Source: an uncultured Collinsella sp. (GTDB taxonomy: Bacteria > Actinomycetota > Coriobacteriia > Coriobacteriales > Coriobacteriaceae). From it: a stretch of 64,000 nt of DNA. The notes beneath the pieces are model-generated. The model worked only from the letters and a program-made list of their open reading frames with translations, was not told the origin of the DNA and did no database searches. Below are positions 7,306 to 15,660 of the stretch, one piece after another. Location: contig UQKY01000006.1 in assembly GCA_900541785.1 (NCBI GenBank), forward strand, positions 1 through 64,000, in the 5' to 3' direction. Each line of letters begins with the position of its first letter. Positions within the stretch are counted from its first letter, which is position 1. Position numbers and translations under genes: made by a program.

Positions 7306-9900
7306 TTAGAACGTCTGCTCGTAATCGCTGTGCTTTTTTGCCGAACGCACCAGGAACTCCTGGTTGGTATTGGTGCCCTTGAGGCCCTTGATAAACGACG
7401 CGGCCGCGCGCTCGGTATTGTTCATGCCGGCGAGGATACGGCGCAGGCCAAAGACAAACGGGCGCATCTGCTCGTCGACCAGCAGGTCCTCGTTGCGCGT
7501 GCCCGAGGCAACGGGATCGATGGCCGGGAAGATACGGCGGTCGGCCAGGTCGCGGTCGAGTTTGAGCTCCATGTTGCCGGTGCCCTTGAACTCCTCAAAG
7601 ATGACCTCGTCCATCTTGGAGCCGGTATCGATGAGGGCGGAAGCCAGGATGGTGAGCGAGCCGCCGTTCTCGATGTTGCGGGCAGCACCCAAGAAACGCT
7701 TGGGCGGATACAGGGCCGCCGAATCGACGCCGCCCGACAGGATACGGCCCGAGGCGGGAGCGGCCAGGTTGTAGGCGCGGGCAAGGCGCGTGATGGAGTC
7801 GAGCACCACCACGACGTCGCCACCCAGCTCCACGATGCGCTTGGCACGCTCGATCACGAGCTCTGCCACACGAGTGTGGTTTTCGGCGGGCATATCGAAG
7901 GTCGAGGCCACGACCTCGCCCTTGATGGAGCGCTGCATATCGGTGACCTCTTCGGGACGCTCGTCGACGAGCAGGCAGATGAGGTGCACCTCAGGGTTAT
8001 TGATAGAGATGGACTGGCAGATCTTCTTGAGGATCGTGGTCTTGCCGGCTTTTGGCGGCGACACGATCAGGCCGCGCTGACCCTTGCCAATCGGCGACAC
8101 GATGTCGATAGCGCGACCGGTAATGGAATCCTTACCGTGCTCCATGCGCAGAGGCTCGTTGGGATAGACCGGCGTGAGGTCGCCGAACTTGGGGCGATTA
8201 CGGGCCTGCTCGGGATCAAGACCGTTGACGGTTGTGATCTTGGCAAGGCCGGCGCGCTTGTCGCCGCCGCGCGAGGGACGAAGCGAGCCCTCGATCACGT
8301 CGCCCGTACGCAGGCGTGCGGAGCGGATGAGATATGCGGGCACAAAGGCGTCGTCGCTGGACTTCATGTAGCCGTGGGCATGGATGATGCCGGAGCTGTC
8401 CGGGCGAATCTGCAGAATGCCCTTGATGTCACGGAAGCCCTCGGCCTTCGCAGCAGTGGTGTAGATTTCCTCGACGAGCTCGGCCTTCTTCTTGCCGGTC
8501 GTCTCGATCTCGAACTCCTTGGCCTTTTCGCGCAGCTCGGCGACCTTCATGGCCGCGAGCTCCTCGCGCGAAAGCGTAGGCTCGGTCGGGGCGGCGTTGC
8601 GCTCCTTGTTGCGCTGCTTGCGATCGCGCTGACGGTTGCGGCGGTCGTTGTTGCGCTCGTCTTTGCGCTCGCTGCGCTCGTCGTTGCGCTTGTGCTGACG
8701 GCGGTTGGGGCGGGCGTTCTCGTCGGTCTCGGCGGTCGTAGCGCCATCGGCGGCAGCGGCATCGGCGTTGTTCGAGGCCTCGCCGTCAGACTTGCCATCG
8801 ATGACGGAACCGGCATCGGCATCGGCCTGATGCTCGGCGGCCTTGGCCTTTGCAGACTTCTTGCGCGTACGCTTGGGCTTCTCGGCTGCCGGCTGACCGG
8901 CGTTCTCGGCATCGGAAGCGACGTCAGAGGTTGCCTCGGCAACCTCATTGGCGGCATCCTCGGACGCGTCCCTTTTTGCGCCCTTGGCCTTGGTCGAGCG
9001 CTTGGAAGCGGTACGATGGCTACGACCAGGGCGGACATCGACCGACTCGCCCTCGGCGGCAGCGGCGTCCTGGACGGGAGCGTCGGCGACGGGCGCGGGC
9101 GAGGCGGTCATCGCGGCGTCCTGAGCTGCGGCTGCTGCAGCGGCGGCGGCAGCCTTCTCGGCCTCGACGAAGGCCTTGGGCTTGCGGCCGCGACGGTGCG
9201 GGCGAAGAGCGGGATCGACAACGGGAACCTCGTTGGCCTCGGCAGGTGTTGCAGACTCAGAGGGCTGCGCACCCTCCCCTACTGCAGAACGAGCCGGAGC
9301 TTCACCGGACTCTTGGGCCACCTGCTCAGCATCCTGCTGAGACTTGGCCGCACGACGACGCGTGCGCGGAGCCGGCTTCTCGGTCGGCTGCCCCGCGACA
9401 GGGGCCTCGGCAGCAACAGGCGCCTCGGAGACGACCGGCGCTGCAAGCTCGGTCAGCGCTGCGGCCTCGCGCTCGGCAGCACGGCGACGGGCGCGCACAA
9501 CCTGAGCCTCGCTAATCTGCGCCAGCGCACGGGCCTGCGCGACCTCATCGGAAATGGGGGCCGAAGCATCGGCGGCAGTGGGCCGCTTCGCGCGCGTGGT
9601 GCGCGTCGTGCGACGCTTGGGCTTGGCAGCCTCCTCGCCGTCAGCGGCGGACTTAGGCGCACGGCGTGTACGCTTGGGCTTTACGGGCACGGCATCCTCT
9701 TCGGCGGTAGGGGCAACTCCCTCGCCAGCGGCAGGCGCGACCTTCTCAGCCGATGCGGGCGTAGGCGTCGAAGCGGCCTTGGGGGCCTCAGGAATCGAGG
9801 TCTGCACCGGCGCGGGCATCGCGACCTGGTCCGACGCAACCGGTGCAGCGGGAGCGGTTTGCGCCGTCGTTATTTCGTTTTCTTGCTGTTGATCAGACAC
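7306..9900 (-). CDS. rho: Transcription termination factor Rho with a ~440-residue N-terminal extension
   Basis: An 864-residue Rho, twice the length of the E. coli protein. The C-terminal ~420 residues are canonical. A Rho_N domain begins near residue 440 (LSREELAAMKVAELREKAKE). An RNA-binding cold-shock-like domain (GILQIRPDSSGIIHAHGY) comes next, then the helicase core with Walker A PPKAGKTT near 617, DERPEEVTDM, the Walker B region VVVLDSITRLARAYN, and a Q/R-loop region. Residues 1-440 are Ala/Pro/Glu-rich with basic patches (KPKRTRR, RNRQRDRKQRNKERN). Actinobacterial Rho proteins carry such insertions, which bind RNA and modulate termination. The start is GTG (9898-9900). The gene is monocistronic behind its own promoter and a ~150-nt leader, a site where Rho autoregulation is known in other bacteria. 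Confidence 0.96.
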   Translation of the reverse strand: MSDQQQENEITTAQTAPAAPVASDQVAMPAPVQTSIPEAPKAASTPTPASAEKVAPAAGEGVAPTAEEDAVPVKPKRTRRAPKSAADGEEAAKPKRRTTRTTRAKRPTAADASAPISDEVAQARALAQISEAQVVRARRRAAEREAAALTELAAPVVSEAPVAAEAPVAGQPTEKPAPRTRRRAAKSQQDAEQVAQESGEAPARSAVGEGAQPSESATPAEANEVPVVDPALRPHRRGRKPKAFVEAEKAAAAAAAAAAQDAAMTASPAPVADAPVQDAAAAEGESVDVRPGRSHRTASKRSTKAKGAKRDASEDAANEVAEATSDVASDAENAGQPAAEKPKRTRKKSAKAKAAEHQADADAGSVIDGKSDGEASNNADAAAADGATTAETDENARPNRRQHKRNDERSERKDERNNDRRNRQRDRKQRNKERNAAPTEPTLSREELAAMKVAELREKAKEFEIETTGKKKAELVEEIYTTAAKAEGFRDIKGILQIRPDSSGIIHAHGYMKSSDDAFVPAYLIRSARLRTGDVIEGSLRPSRGGDKRAGLAKITTVNGLDPEQARNRPKFGDLTPVYPNEPLRMEHGKDSITGRAIDIVSPIGKGQRGLIVSPPKAGKTTILKKICQSISINNPEVHLICLLVDERPEEVTDMQRSIKGEVVASTFDMPAENHTRVAELVIERAKRIVELGGDVVVVLDSITRLARAYNLAAPASGRILSGGVDSAALYPPKRFLGAARNIENGGSLTILASALIDTGSKMDEVIFEEFKGTGNMELKLDRDLADRRIFPAIDPVASGTRNEDLLVDEQMRPFVFGLRRILAGMNNTERAAASFIKGLKGTNTNQEFLVRSAKKHSDYEQTF

Positions 9901-10044
9901 AGTGTTTGCTCAACTTTCTTTTCAAGCCCTGTGATCACATGCTCCCTGCATATACCTTCAGGGCGGCTAAACAGTCTAGCTCCGTACAAAAACGACGGAC
10001 ATCATTGATCTGTATCGAGATGATTGCGTCATATACGCAGCGTT

Positions 10045-10072
10045 AGTGTAGCACAACCGCCACCACCTGCAA
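10045..10072 (-). promoter_or_regulatory. Putative housekeeping promoter of rho
   Basis: On the minus strand TTGCAG (10072-10067), a 16-bp spacer and TACACT (10050-10045), with a TG one base ahead of the -10 box, match a sigma70-type extended promoter. It would give a leader of roughly 140 nt before the rho GTG. Confidence 0.55.
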
Positions 10073-10076
10073 CTTA

Positions 10077-10105
10077 GTCATCGGGGACGTTCTTAAACGA
10101 CTAGC
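10077..10105. repeat. Repeat family C copy (GGGGACGTTCTTAAAC)
   Basis: The segment CATCGGGGACGTTCTTAAAC and the following GACTAGC closely match 29873-29890, where CATTGGGGACGTTTTTAAAC is followed by AACTAG. The related GGGACACTCTT follows in both places. It is a dispersed intergenic repeat with no coding potential. Confidence 0.6.
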
Positions 10106-10153
10106 CAAAAGGGACACTCTTTACAAAGCCACGGGCGGCGATGTCCCCCTCTC

Positions 10154-10226
10154 ATAAGTTGCGGTGAAAGAGTTCCTGAAAAACCCGGCAGCCGCCCCAA
10201 ACGGGAACTATTCCACCGCAACTTAT
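10154..10226. repeat. Long-palindrome repeat family A, copy 2
   Basis: A 23-nt left arm (10154-10176, starting ATAAGTTGCGGTGAAAG) pairs with the right arm 10204-10226 at 21 of 23 positions. The outer 13 bases are identical to the other family A copies, while the inner bases (AGTTCC / GGAACT) have changed on both arms together, so pairing is kept. Confidence 0.8.
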
Positions 10227-10322
10227 ATGGAGAGGCCAGCCGAGCCCCCAAAGACCGTGGTGACCACGAGGCACGAGAGCAGGATCGTCGGTCCCAGGAT
10301 CGGCTCGCCACGAATCGAGCCT

Positions 10323-10450
10323 ATCTACTACGTTTGACCCGCGACCCCTGACCATCCCCTCGATCTTCCTAAAATCGCAAGCCAGCTACCTGCAGTTTTA
10401 ATATCGCACCTTGCGACATGCTTCGGGGTATGCGACTAAACGTAGTAGAT
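10323..10450. repeat. Inverted repeat with short direct repeats inside the rho-argS gap
   Basis: ATCTACTACGTTT (10323-10335) is repeated exactly in inverted orientation at 10438-10450. Between them TCGCAAG and CTTGCGA form a second nested stem. A motif CTACCTGCAGTTTTAAT at about 10386-10402 recurs imperfectly as CTACCTGCGGTTTTATT near 10615. The whole 9901-10733 interval appears non-coding and repeat-built. Confidence 0.6.
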
Positions 10451-10733
10451 AACCCCGATTCGTGGCGGACGGTTTCGCACCGCTCTCCCCCGGGACAAAA
10501 ATGATCCGTTTTCCTCCGCCCATAAGGGGTCATTTTCAAAACTATGACGGATTACGGTGCAAGAACGGCGCAAGCCAACCATACCCTGCATTTTTAATAT
10601 TCGGCAAGCCGTCTACCTGCGGTTTTATTTTCGCTGCCGTTGCTATGGTCGCCAGACAGCGAGTCAGCCCCGTAAAGCGGTATAGATTCGTTTTTATAGC
10701 ATTTTCCAGCACGCCAAAAAGCCCCGCCAAACG

Positions 10734-10765
10734 CAAAACGCCCGACCTCCGCATAGAGATCGGGC
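10734..10765 (-). terminator. Terminator of argS
   Basis: On the minus strand GCCCGATCTC pairs with GGAGGTCGGGC around a TATGC loop (arms 10765-10756 and 10749-10740), followed by GTTTTGC. It lies about 50 bases after the argS stop. Confidence 0.75.
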
Positions 10766-10813
10766 TTATAGGGTTCAGCAAAGCCGAACCTACAAGGTCA
10801 AACGACCCGCAAA

Positions 10814-12667
10814 TTACATCTGCTCGGGCGCGGAAACGCCAACAAGGGTAAGCACCAAGGCGAGCGTCACGCGGACGGCGTCGCAAGCGGCCAGACGGGC
10901 GCGCGAGAGCTCGGGGTCGACGGGACGGCCCTCGCTCGGCAGCACCTGGCAGGCAGCATAGAAGCTGTGGAAGTCGCCGGCGAGCTCCTCGGCAAAGTGC
11001 GTCAGACGGAACGGAGCGCGGTCGCGAGCGCAGCTGGCGATCAGGTCGGTGAGCTCGTTGAGCTTACGCGAAAGGGCGAGCTCGGTCGGGTCGGTCAGCA
11101 GCGAGTAATCGACGTTCTCACCGATAGCCTTGGCGGCGACGGCCTTCATGCCCATCTCGTCAGCCTGCTCGGGCGTAACGTCGGCGGCACGACGCAGGAT
11201 GGAGCACACGCGGGCGTGAGCGTACTGCACGTAGTACACCGGGTTGGAGTTGTCGCGCTTCTTAACGGCCTCGATGTCGAAGTCGACCATCTGGTTGGAG
11301 CTCTTGGAGATGAGCGTGTAGCGGGCGGCGTCAGAGCCGACCTCGTCGACGAGCTCCTGCAGGGTCACCATGGTGCCCTTGCGCTTGGACATACGGACGG
11401 GCTTGCCGTTGCGCAGCAGGTTGACGAGCTGGCCCAGCAGAACCTCGAACTTGCCGGGGTAACCGAGAGCGTCGCAGACGCAGCGGACGCGCTCGATGTA
11501 GCCGTGGTGGTCGGCGCCCCAGATGTCGATGACGTGGTCGACGCGCTGGAACTTGTCCCAGTGATAGGCAACGTCGGAGGCGAAGTAGGTGTACTCGCCG
11601 TCGGACTTGATCAGGACGCGGTCCTTGTCGTCGCCCAGGTCGGTGGAGCGGAACCACAGGGCGCCGTCCTTGGTGTAGAGGTAGCCCATCTTGTCGAGCT
11701 TCTCGAAAGCGCGGTCGACGGCGGAGGTGCCGGCAGTCTCGCCCTCGGTGTCCTTCACATACAGCGAGCGCTCGGAGAACCAACGATCGAAGTCGCAGTT
11801 GACGGCGTGGCAGAGGTCGCGCATGTTGTCGACCATCTTCACGTAACCGCGCTCACGGAAGCTCTCCATGCGCTCCTGCGGATCGGCCTCGACCCACTTG
11901 TCGCCGTCGGTGCGCCAGAACTCGGCGGCCTCGTCGATGATGTAGTCGCCGCCGTAGGAGTCCTTGCCCAGCGTCTCGGCAAAGTTATCCTGGTACGGAT
12001 GGGTCTCGGGATGCTCGTCGTTCTCGTCGGCGACAAAGGCGTCGCGGTCGGCGATCAGCAGCTTGTGAGCCTCATCGATGTCCACGCCCTGCTTGGCGAT
12101 GATGTCGGCGAGCTGCATATAGCGCGTGCTGATGGAGTTGCCGAAGGTGTTCATCTGTGATCCGTGGTCGTTGATGTAGAACTCACGCTGGATATCGTAA
12201 CCGGCGTGGTCCATAACACGGCAGAGGGAGTCGCCCAGAGCGGCCCAGCGGCCATGGCCGATGTGCATGGGGCCGACGGGGTTGGCGGAAACGAACTCGA
12301 CCTGGGTCTTCAGGCCGCCGCCGACATTGGACTTAGCGAAGTCCATGCCCTTCTCGCGGGCCTCGCCGAAGATGGCGTTCTTGACGGCGACGGAGAGGTA
12401 GAAGTTGATGAAGCCGGGGCCTGCGATCTCGACCTTCTCGATCGCGGGGTCCTCGGGCATATGGGCAACGACGGCCTCGGCGATCTTGCGCGGAGCGCAG
12501 TGAGCCAGCTTGGCGGACTTCAGGGCCATGGTGGAGGTCCACTCGCCATGAGAAGTGTCAGCCGGTCGCTCGATGGCGCAATCGTCAAGTTCAAATGCGG
12601 AAAGGTCGCCGGCCTCCTGGGCCGCAGCAAGCGCAGCGCGTACCAGCTCTTCAATCTTCTCGGGCAT
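10814..12667 (-). CDS. argS: Arginyl-tRNA synthetase
   Basis: A 617-residue class I aminoacyl-tRNA synthetase charging tRNA-Arg. The N-terminal additional domain (MPEKIEELVRAALAAAQEAG) is followed by the HIGH-type motif PMHIGHGRWAALGDS. The DHGSQMNTFGNS segment and the KMSKS-equivalent VRMSKRKG come next, then the DALR anticodon-binding C-terminal domain ending LVGVSAPEQM. Length fits the family. ATG 12667 has AGGAGGATCT directly upstream; an open frame continues further but has no site. It is divergent from carD across a ~340-bp gap. Confidence 0.97.
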   Translation of the reverse strand: MPEKIEELVRAALAAAQEAGDLSAFELDDCAIERPADTSHGEWTSTMALKSAKLAHCAPRKIAEAVVAHMPEDPAIEKVEIAGPGFINFYLSVAVKNAIFGEAREKGMDFAKSNVGGGLKTQVEFVSANPVGPMHIGHGRWAALGDSLCRVMDHAGYDIQREFYINDHGSQMNTFGNSISTRYMQLADIIAKQGVDIDEAHKLLIADRDAFVADENDEHPETHPYQDNFAETLGKDSYGGDYIIDEAAEFWRTDGDKWVEADPQERMESFRERGYVKMVDNMRDLCHAVNCDFDRWFSERSLYVKDTEGETAGTSAVDRAFEKLDKMGYLYTKDGALWFRSTDLGDDKDRVLIKSDGEYTYFASDVAYHWDKFQRVDHVIDIWGADHHGYIERVRCVCDALGYPGKFEVLLGQLVNLLRNGKPVRMSKRKGTMVTLQELVDEVGSDAARYTLISKSSNQMVDFDIEAVKKRDNSNPVYYVQYAHARVCSILRRAADVTPEQADEMGMKAVAAKAIGENVDYSLLTDPTELALSRKLNELTDLIASCARDRAPFRLTHFAEELAGDFHSFYAACQVLPSEGRPVDPELSRARLAACDAVRVTLALVLTLVGVSAPEQM

Positions 12668-13009
12668 AGATCCTCCTTGTGTTAAAGCCCCCGAGCTCTT
12701 GGTCACTCGTAGGGCAAAAGCCAGAGTTTGTAGCACTCTATCACAAGCGACGCACACTGTCGCAGGGTAAAGCCAATCGAAATTGCATATGCACAAAAAT
12801 GACTACCGCTCTTGCGCGGTGGTACAAAGTTGGCGGTTTGCCTGCAATTTATACACGTTCTGGAAATGCATAAACGCTTGAATAAGCCGTTCTATTTATC
12901 GAATACTCTTACCTATCAGAGTTGTGTGCTTTTCCTGCATAAAGTAAGGGTTTGCGCACGTCAGCGTGTTATTCTAGACATACGTAAATTCGTATAAGTT
13001 GGAGGTAGC
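12668..13009. other. Divergent argS / carD promoter region
   Basis: This 342-base gap has markedly AT-richer stretches (for example around 12838-12985) than the flanking genes and must carry the promoters for argS (minus) and carD (plus). I could not fix -35/-10 pairs with confidence. A TATTCT box near 12970 is a candidate for carD. No gene is seen. Confidence 0.5.
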
Positions 13010-13495
13010 ATGTTCTCAATCGGTCAACACGTCATTCATCCGGGTCAGGGAGTCTGCACCGTCGTCGGTTTTAGGGACGACACGCCGCAGCCCATGCTGT
13101 TGCTCGAGACCAAGCAGGGACATGCGCAGACGATCCTTATGTACCCCGTGGCGCAGGCCGATCGTTTGCACGCCGCCATCTCCCAGCAAGATGCCGAGCA
13201 CCTGCTGAGCCACTACGACGAGCTGGAGTGCGACACCTTTACCGAGCGCAACAGCTCGCTCGAGGAGACGCACTTTAAGCAGCAGCTTAAGCTGGGTGCG
13301 CCCGAGACGGTCCGCGTGGCAAAAACCATGATGCACCGTATTCGCCAGGCCGAGGAAGCAGACAAAAAACCCAGCTCCTACTACATGCGCGTACTCAAGG
13401 AAGCCAAGCGCCGCTCCATCGAGGAGTTCGCCGTGGCCCTGGGCGTCACCGAGGAGGACGCCGAAGCCCGCCTAGCCCAAGCCGCCCTCAACTAA
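13010..13495 (+). CDS. CarD-family transcriptional regulator
   Basis: A 161-residue protein with the N-terminal RNA-polymerase-interacting Tudor-like domain (SIGQHVIHPGQGVCTVVGF) and a helical C-terminal DNA-binding half (RRSIEEFAVALGVTEEDAEARLAQA). CarD proteins bind the RNA polymerase beta subunit and stabilise open complexes at housekeeping promoters in actinobacteria. ATG 13010 follows TTGGAGGTAGC. It forms its own unit, ending at a family B palindrome that probably acts as a terminator. Confidence 0.88.
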   Translation: MFSIGQHVIHPGQGVCTVVGFRDDTPQPMLLLETKQGHAQTILMYPVAQADRLHAAISQQDAEHLLSHYDELECDTFTERNSSLEETHFKQQLKLGAPETVRVAKTMMHRIRQAEEADKKPSSYYMRVLKEAKRRSIEEFAVALGVTEEDAEARLAQAALN

Positions 13496-13507
13496 CCCAT
13501 CCGCACC

Positions 13508-13549
13508 AAAAACCACCACAAAGGGGACAGGCACCTTTGTGGTGGTTTT
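13508..13549. repeat. Family B palindrome, copy 1 (probable bidirectional terminator)
   Basis: ACCACCACAAAGG pairs with CCTTTGTGGTGGT around GGACAGGCA, with A-rich and T-rich ends. It sits 12 bases after the carD stop. Five further copies lie at 25052, 25459, 27036, 27994 and 60770. Confidence 0.85.
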
Positions 13550-13603
13550 CTTGTTCTAGTAGTATTCATTCTTATCGATACCCACGAGCACAAGGAGTCC
13601 CTT

Positions 13604-14203
13604 ATGGCAGAGCCGCTTACCGCCGGAATCACCCGCGACCGCGCGTTCGAACTGCTCAACGAGCACAACAAGGACCCGTTCCACATCACCCATGGCGAGA
13701 CGGTCGAGGGAACTATGCGCTACTTTGCGCGCGAGTTCGACCCCGAGAACGAGGAGTTTTGGGGCATCGTCGGTCTGCTGCACGACCTGGATTGGGAGGA
13801 GCATGAGGACGACCCCATGAATCACACCATCTATGCCGCCGAGATTCTTGAGGGCGAAGGTGCGTCTCCCGAGCTTATCCGTGCCATCCAGACACACACG
13901 TCCGACTTCAACTCTTCGCTGCCCAAGCCCGAGCTGCAGATGGAAAAGATCCTGTTTGCCTGCGATGAGCTCACCGGCCTGATTGGCGCCGCCGTCATCA
14001 TGCGCCCGAGCAAGAGCGTCATGGACTTTACGACCAAGTCGCTCAAAAAGAAATTCAAGGACAAGCGCTTTGCCGCCGGCTGCTCGCGCGATGTGATTTC
14101 GCAGGGTGCCGAGATGCTGGGCTGGGAGCTTCCCGAACTCTTTGACCGCACCATCGCGGCCATGCAGTCCTTCGCCCCCGACCGCGACACCTTTCAGGCC
14201 TAG
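13604..14203 (+). CDS. HD-domain phosphohydrolase
   Basis: A 199-residue single-domain protein of the HDIG-type hydrolase group. Metal-binding residues are visible as His30 in FHITHGE, the His-Asp pair at 60-61 in GLLHDLDWEEH, and a later QTHTSDF. Family members cleave phosphate esters, often of nucleotides, but the substrate cannot be named. ATG 13604 follows AAGGAGTCCCTT. The gene stands alone between two hairpins (family B copy upstream, perfect terminator downstream). Confidence 0.8.
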   Translation: MAEPLTAGITRDRAFELLNEHNKDPFHITHGETVEGTMRYFAREFDPENEEFWGIVGLLHDLDWEEHEDDPMNHTIYAAEILEGEGASPELIRAIQTHTSDFNSSLPKPELQMEKILFACDELTGLIGAAVIMRPSKSVMDFTTKSLKKKFKDKRFAAGCSRDVISQGAEMLGWELPELFDRTIAAMQSFAPDRDTFQA

Positions 14204-14207
14204 CACC

Positions 14208-14250
14208 AAAATCACCGCAAAGGGGCTTGGCCCCTTTGCGGTGATTTTTT
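14208..14250. terminator. Strong terminator between the HD gene and proA
   Basis: A perfect 19-bp stem: AAAATCACCGCAAAGGGGC (14208-14226) and its complement at 14230-14248 around a 3-base loop, with T-runs in both directions. It serves the convergent HD gene and proA. Confidence 0.92.
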
Positions 14251-14260
14251 GCGCGGGCGT

Positions 14261-15547
14261 TTAGGGGCGGACCTGGCCGGTGCCGCGGAGCTTGTATTTG
14301 TAGGTGGTGAGGGCCTCGGCGGCAAAGGGGCCGCGGGCATGGAGCTTTTGGGTCGAGATGCCGATCTCGGCACCCAGCCCAAACTCGCCGCCGTCAGTGA
14401 AGCGCGTGCTGGCGTTGGCGTAAACTGCCGAGGCATCGACCGCATCCAGGAAGCGCTCACAGGCATCCTCGTCCTCGGCAACGATGGCCTCGGAGTGCAT
14501 GGTGCCGTAGCGGTTGATGTGTGCGATGGCCTCGTCCTCGTTCGCCACGACCTTCACGCTCATCTCGAGCGCCAGGTACTCACGGCCCCAGTCCTCCTCA
14601 GTCGCGGCAACATAGTCGTCGCCCTCGACAAGCCCAGCGTCGGCGCATGCGGCGCACGTGGCCTCGTCGCCGTGAATCAGCACGCCGTGGTCGTGCAGCA
14701 CGGCAACGACTGCGGGCAAAAACGCGTCGGCCACGGCACGGTCGACCAGCAGCGACTCGGCGGCATTGCACACGCCCACGCGCTGGGTCTTGGCATTGAC
14801 GATAATGTTGAGCGCCTTGTCAAAGTCGGCGGATTCATGCACGTAGATATGGCAGTTACCCGTGCCCGTCTCGATCACCGGCACAAGCGACTCGCGCACG
14901 CAGCGCTGAATCAGGCCCGCACCGCCACGCGGAATAAGCACGTCGACGATGCCGCGGAGCTTCATGAGCTCGCCGGTGGCCTCGCGGTCGGTAGACTCGA
15001 TCATCGACACAGCCTCGCGCGGGAAACTCTGGACTTCAAGCGCATCGGCCAACAGCTCGGCAATCATGGCGCACGAGTGATAGGCCAGCGAACCGCCGCG
15101 CAGAATGCAGGCGTTGCCGGTGCGGATGCAGATGCCCGCGGCGTCGGCCGTTACGTTGGGGCGCGCCTCGTAGACCATGGCGACCAAACCCAGCGGCACG
15201 CTCACACGGGTGAGGTCCACGCCGCTTGCAAGCACGCGGTGGTCGAGCACGCGGCCGACAGGATCGGGCAGCTCGGCGAGCTTCTCCAGGCCGGCGGCCA
15301 TGCCCTCAACGCGCTCGGGCGTCAGCAACAGGCGATCGAGGAGCCCCGTCGAGGTGCCCGCATCGCGCGCGGCGGACATATCGAGCTCGTTGGCGGCAAC
15401 GATGAAATCGACACCGTCGCGCAGCGCTGCGGCCATGGCGCGCACGGCCTCCTGACGCTGCTCATCGCTCGCCGTGGCAAGCGATGCCGACGCTGCCTTG
15501 GCGGCAACGGCAAGATCGTGGACATACGTAGCTATATCGACCGACAT
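14261..15547 (-). CDS. proA: Gamma-glutamyl phosphate reductase
   Basis: A 428-residue NADPH-dependent enzyme of proline synthesis that reduces gamma-glutamyl phosphate to glutamate semialdehyde. The aldehyde-dehydrogenase-like fold shows YEARPNVT, RGGSLAYHSC and the catalytic cysteine in QRVGVCNAAESLLV near residue 259. C-terminal STRFTDGGEFGLGAEIGISTQKLHARGP is diagnostic of ProA. The partner kinase gene proB lies 1.7 kb away on the same strand. A peptidase gene on the opposite strand separates them, so the usual proBA operon is broken up here. Confidence 0.97.
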   Translation of the reverse strand: MSVDIATYVHDLAVAAKAASASLATASDEQRQEAVRAMAAALRDGVDFIVAANELDMSAARDAGTSTGLLDRLLLTPERVEGMAAGLEKLAELPDPVGRVLDHRVLASGVDLTRVSVPLGLVAMVYEARPNVTADAAGICIRTGNACILRGGSLAYHSCAMIAELLADALEVQSFPREAVSMIESTDREATGELMKLRGIVDVLIPRGGAGLIQRCVRESLVPVIETGTGNCHIYVHESADFDKALNIIVNAKTQRVGVCNAAESLLVDRAVADAFLPAVVAVLHDHGVLIHGDEATCAACADAGLVEGDDYVAATEEDWGREYLALEMSVKVVANEDEAIAHINRYGTMHSEAIVAEDEDACERFLDAVDASAVYANASTRFTDGGEFGLGAEIGISTQKLHARGPFAAEALTTYKYKLRGTGQVRP

Positions 15548-15660
15548 GGGCGGCCCTTTCTCTTAGATGTTTGCCATCCATGGTAGCCGATTTGTGCATG
15601 CCCTCGCCCGCGGCGGTAGAATTGGTCAACCCGAAACACCGCAACGAACGGAAGTACCGC

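Noticed and set aside
7285..10008. A 907-codon open frame on the plus strand opposite rho
   Set aside because: It is antisense to an unmistakable Rho. Its Gly/Leu/Arg-rich composition is the mirror of GC-rich coding DNA and has no recognisable motif or ribosome-binding site.
10967..12160. A 397-codon plus-strand open frame opposite argS
   Set aside because: Val/Leu/Gly-rich antisense frame without any motif; argS is certain.
12838..12900. A possible arginine-repressor box upstream of argS
   Set aside because: AT-rich words such as TTGAATAA occur, but no convincing 18-bp palindrome could be aligned by eye.
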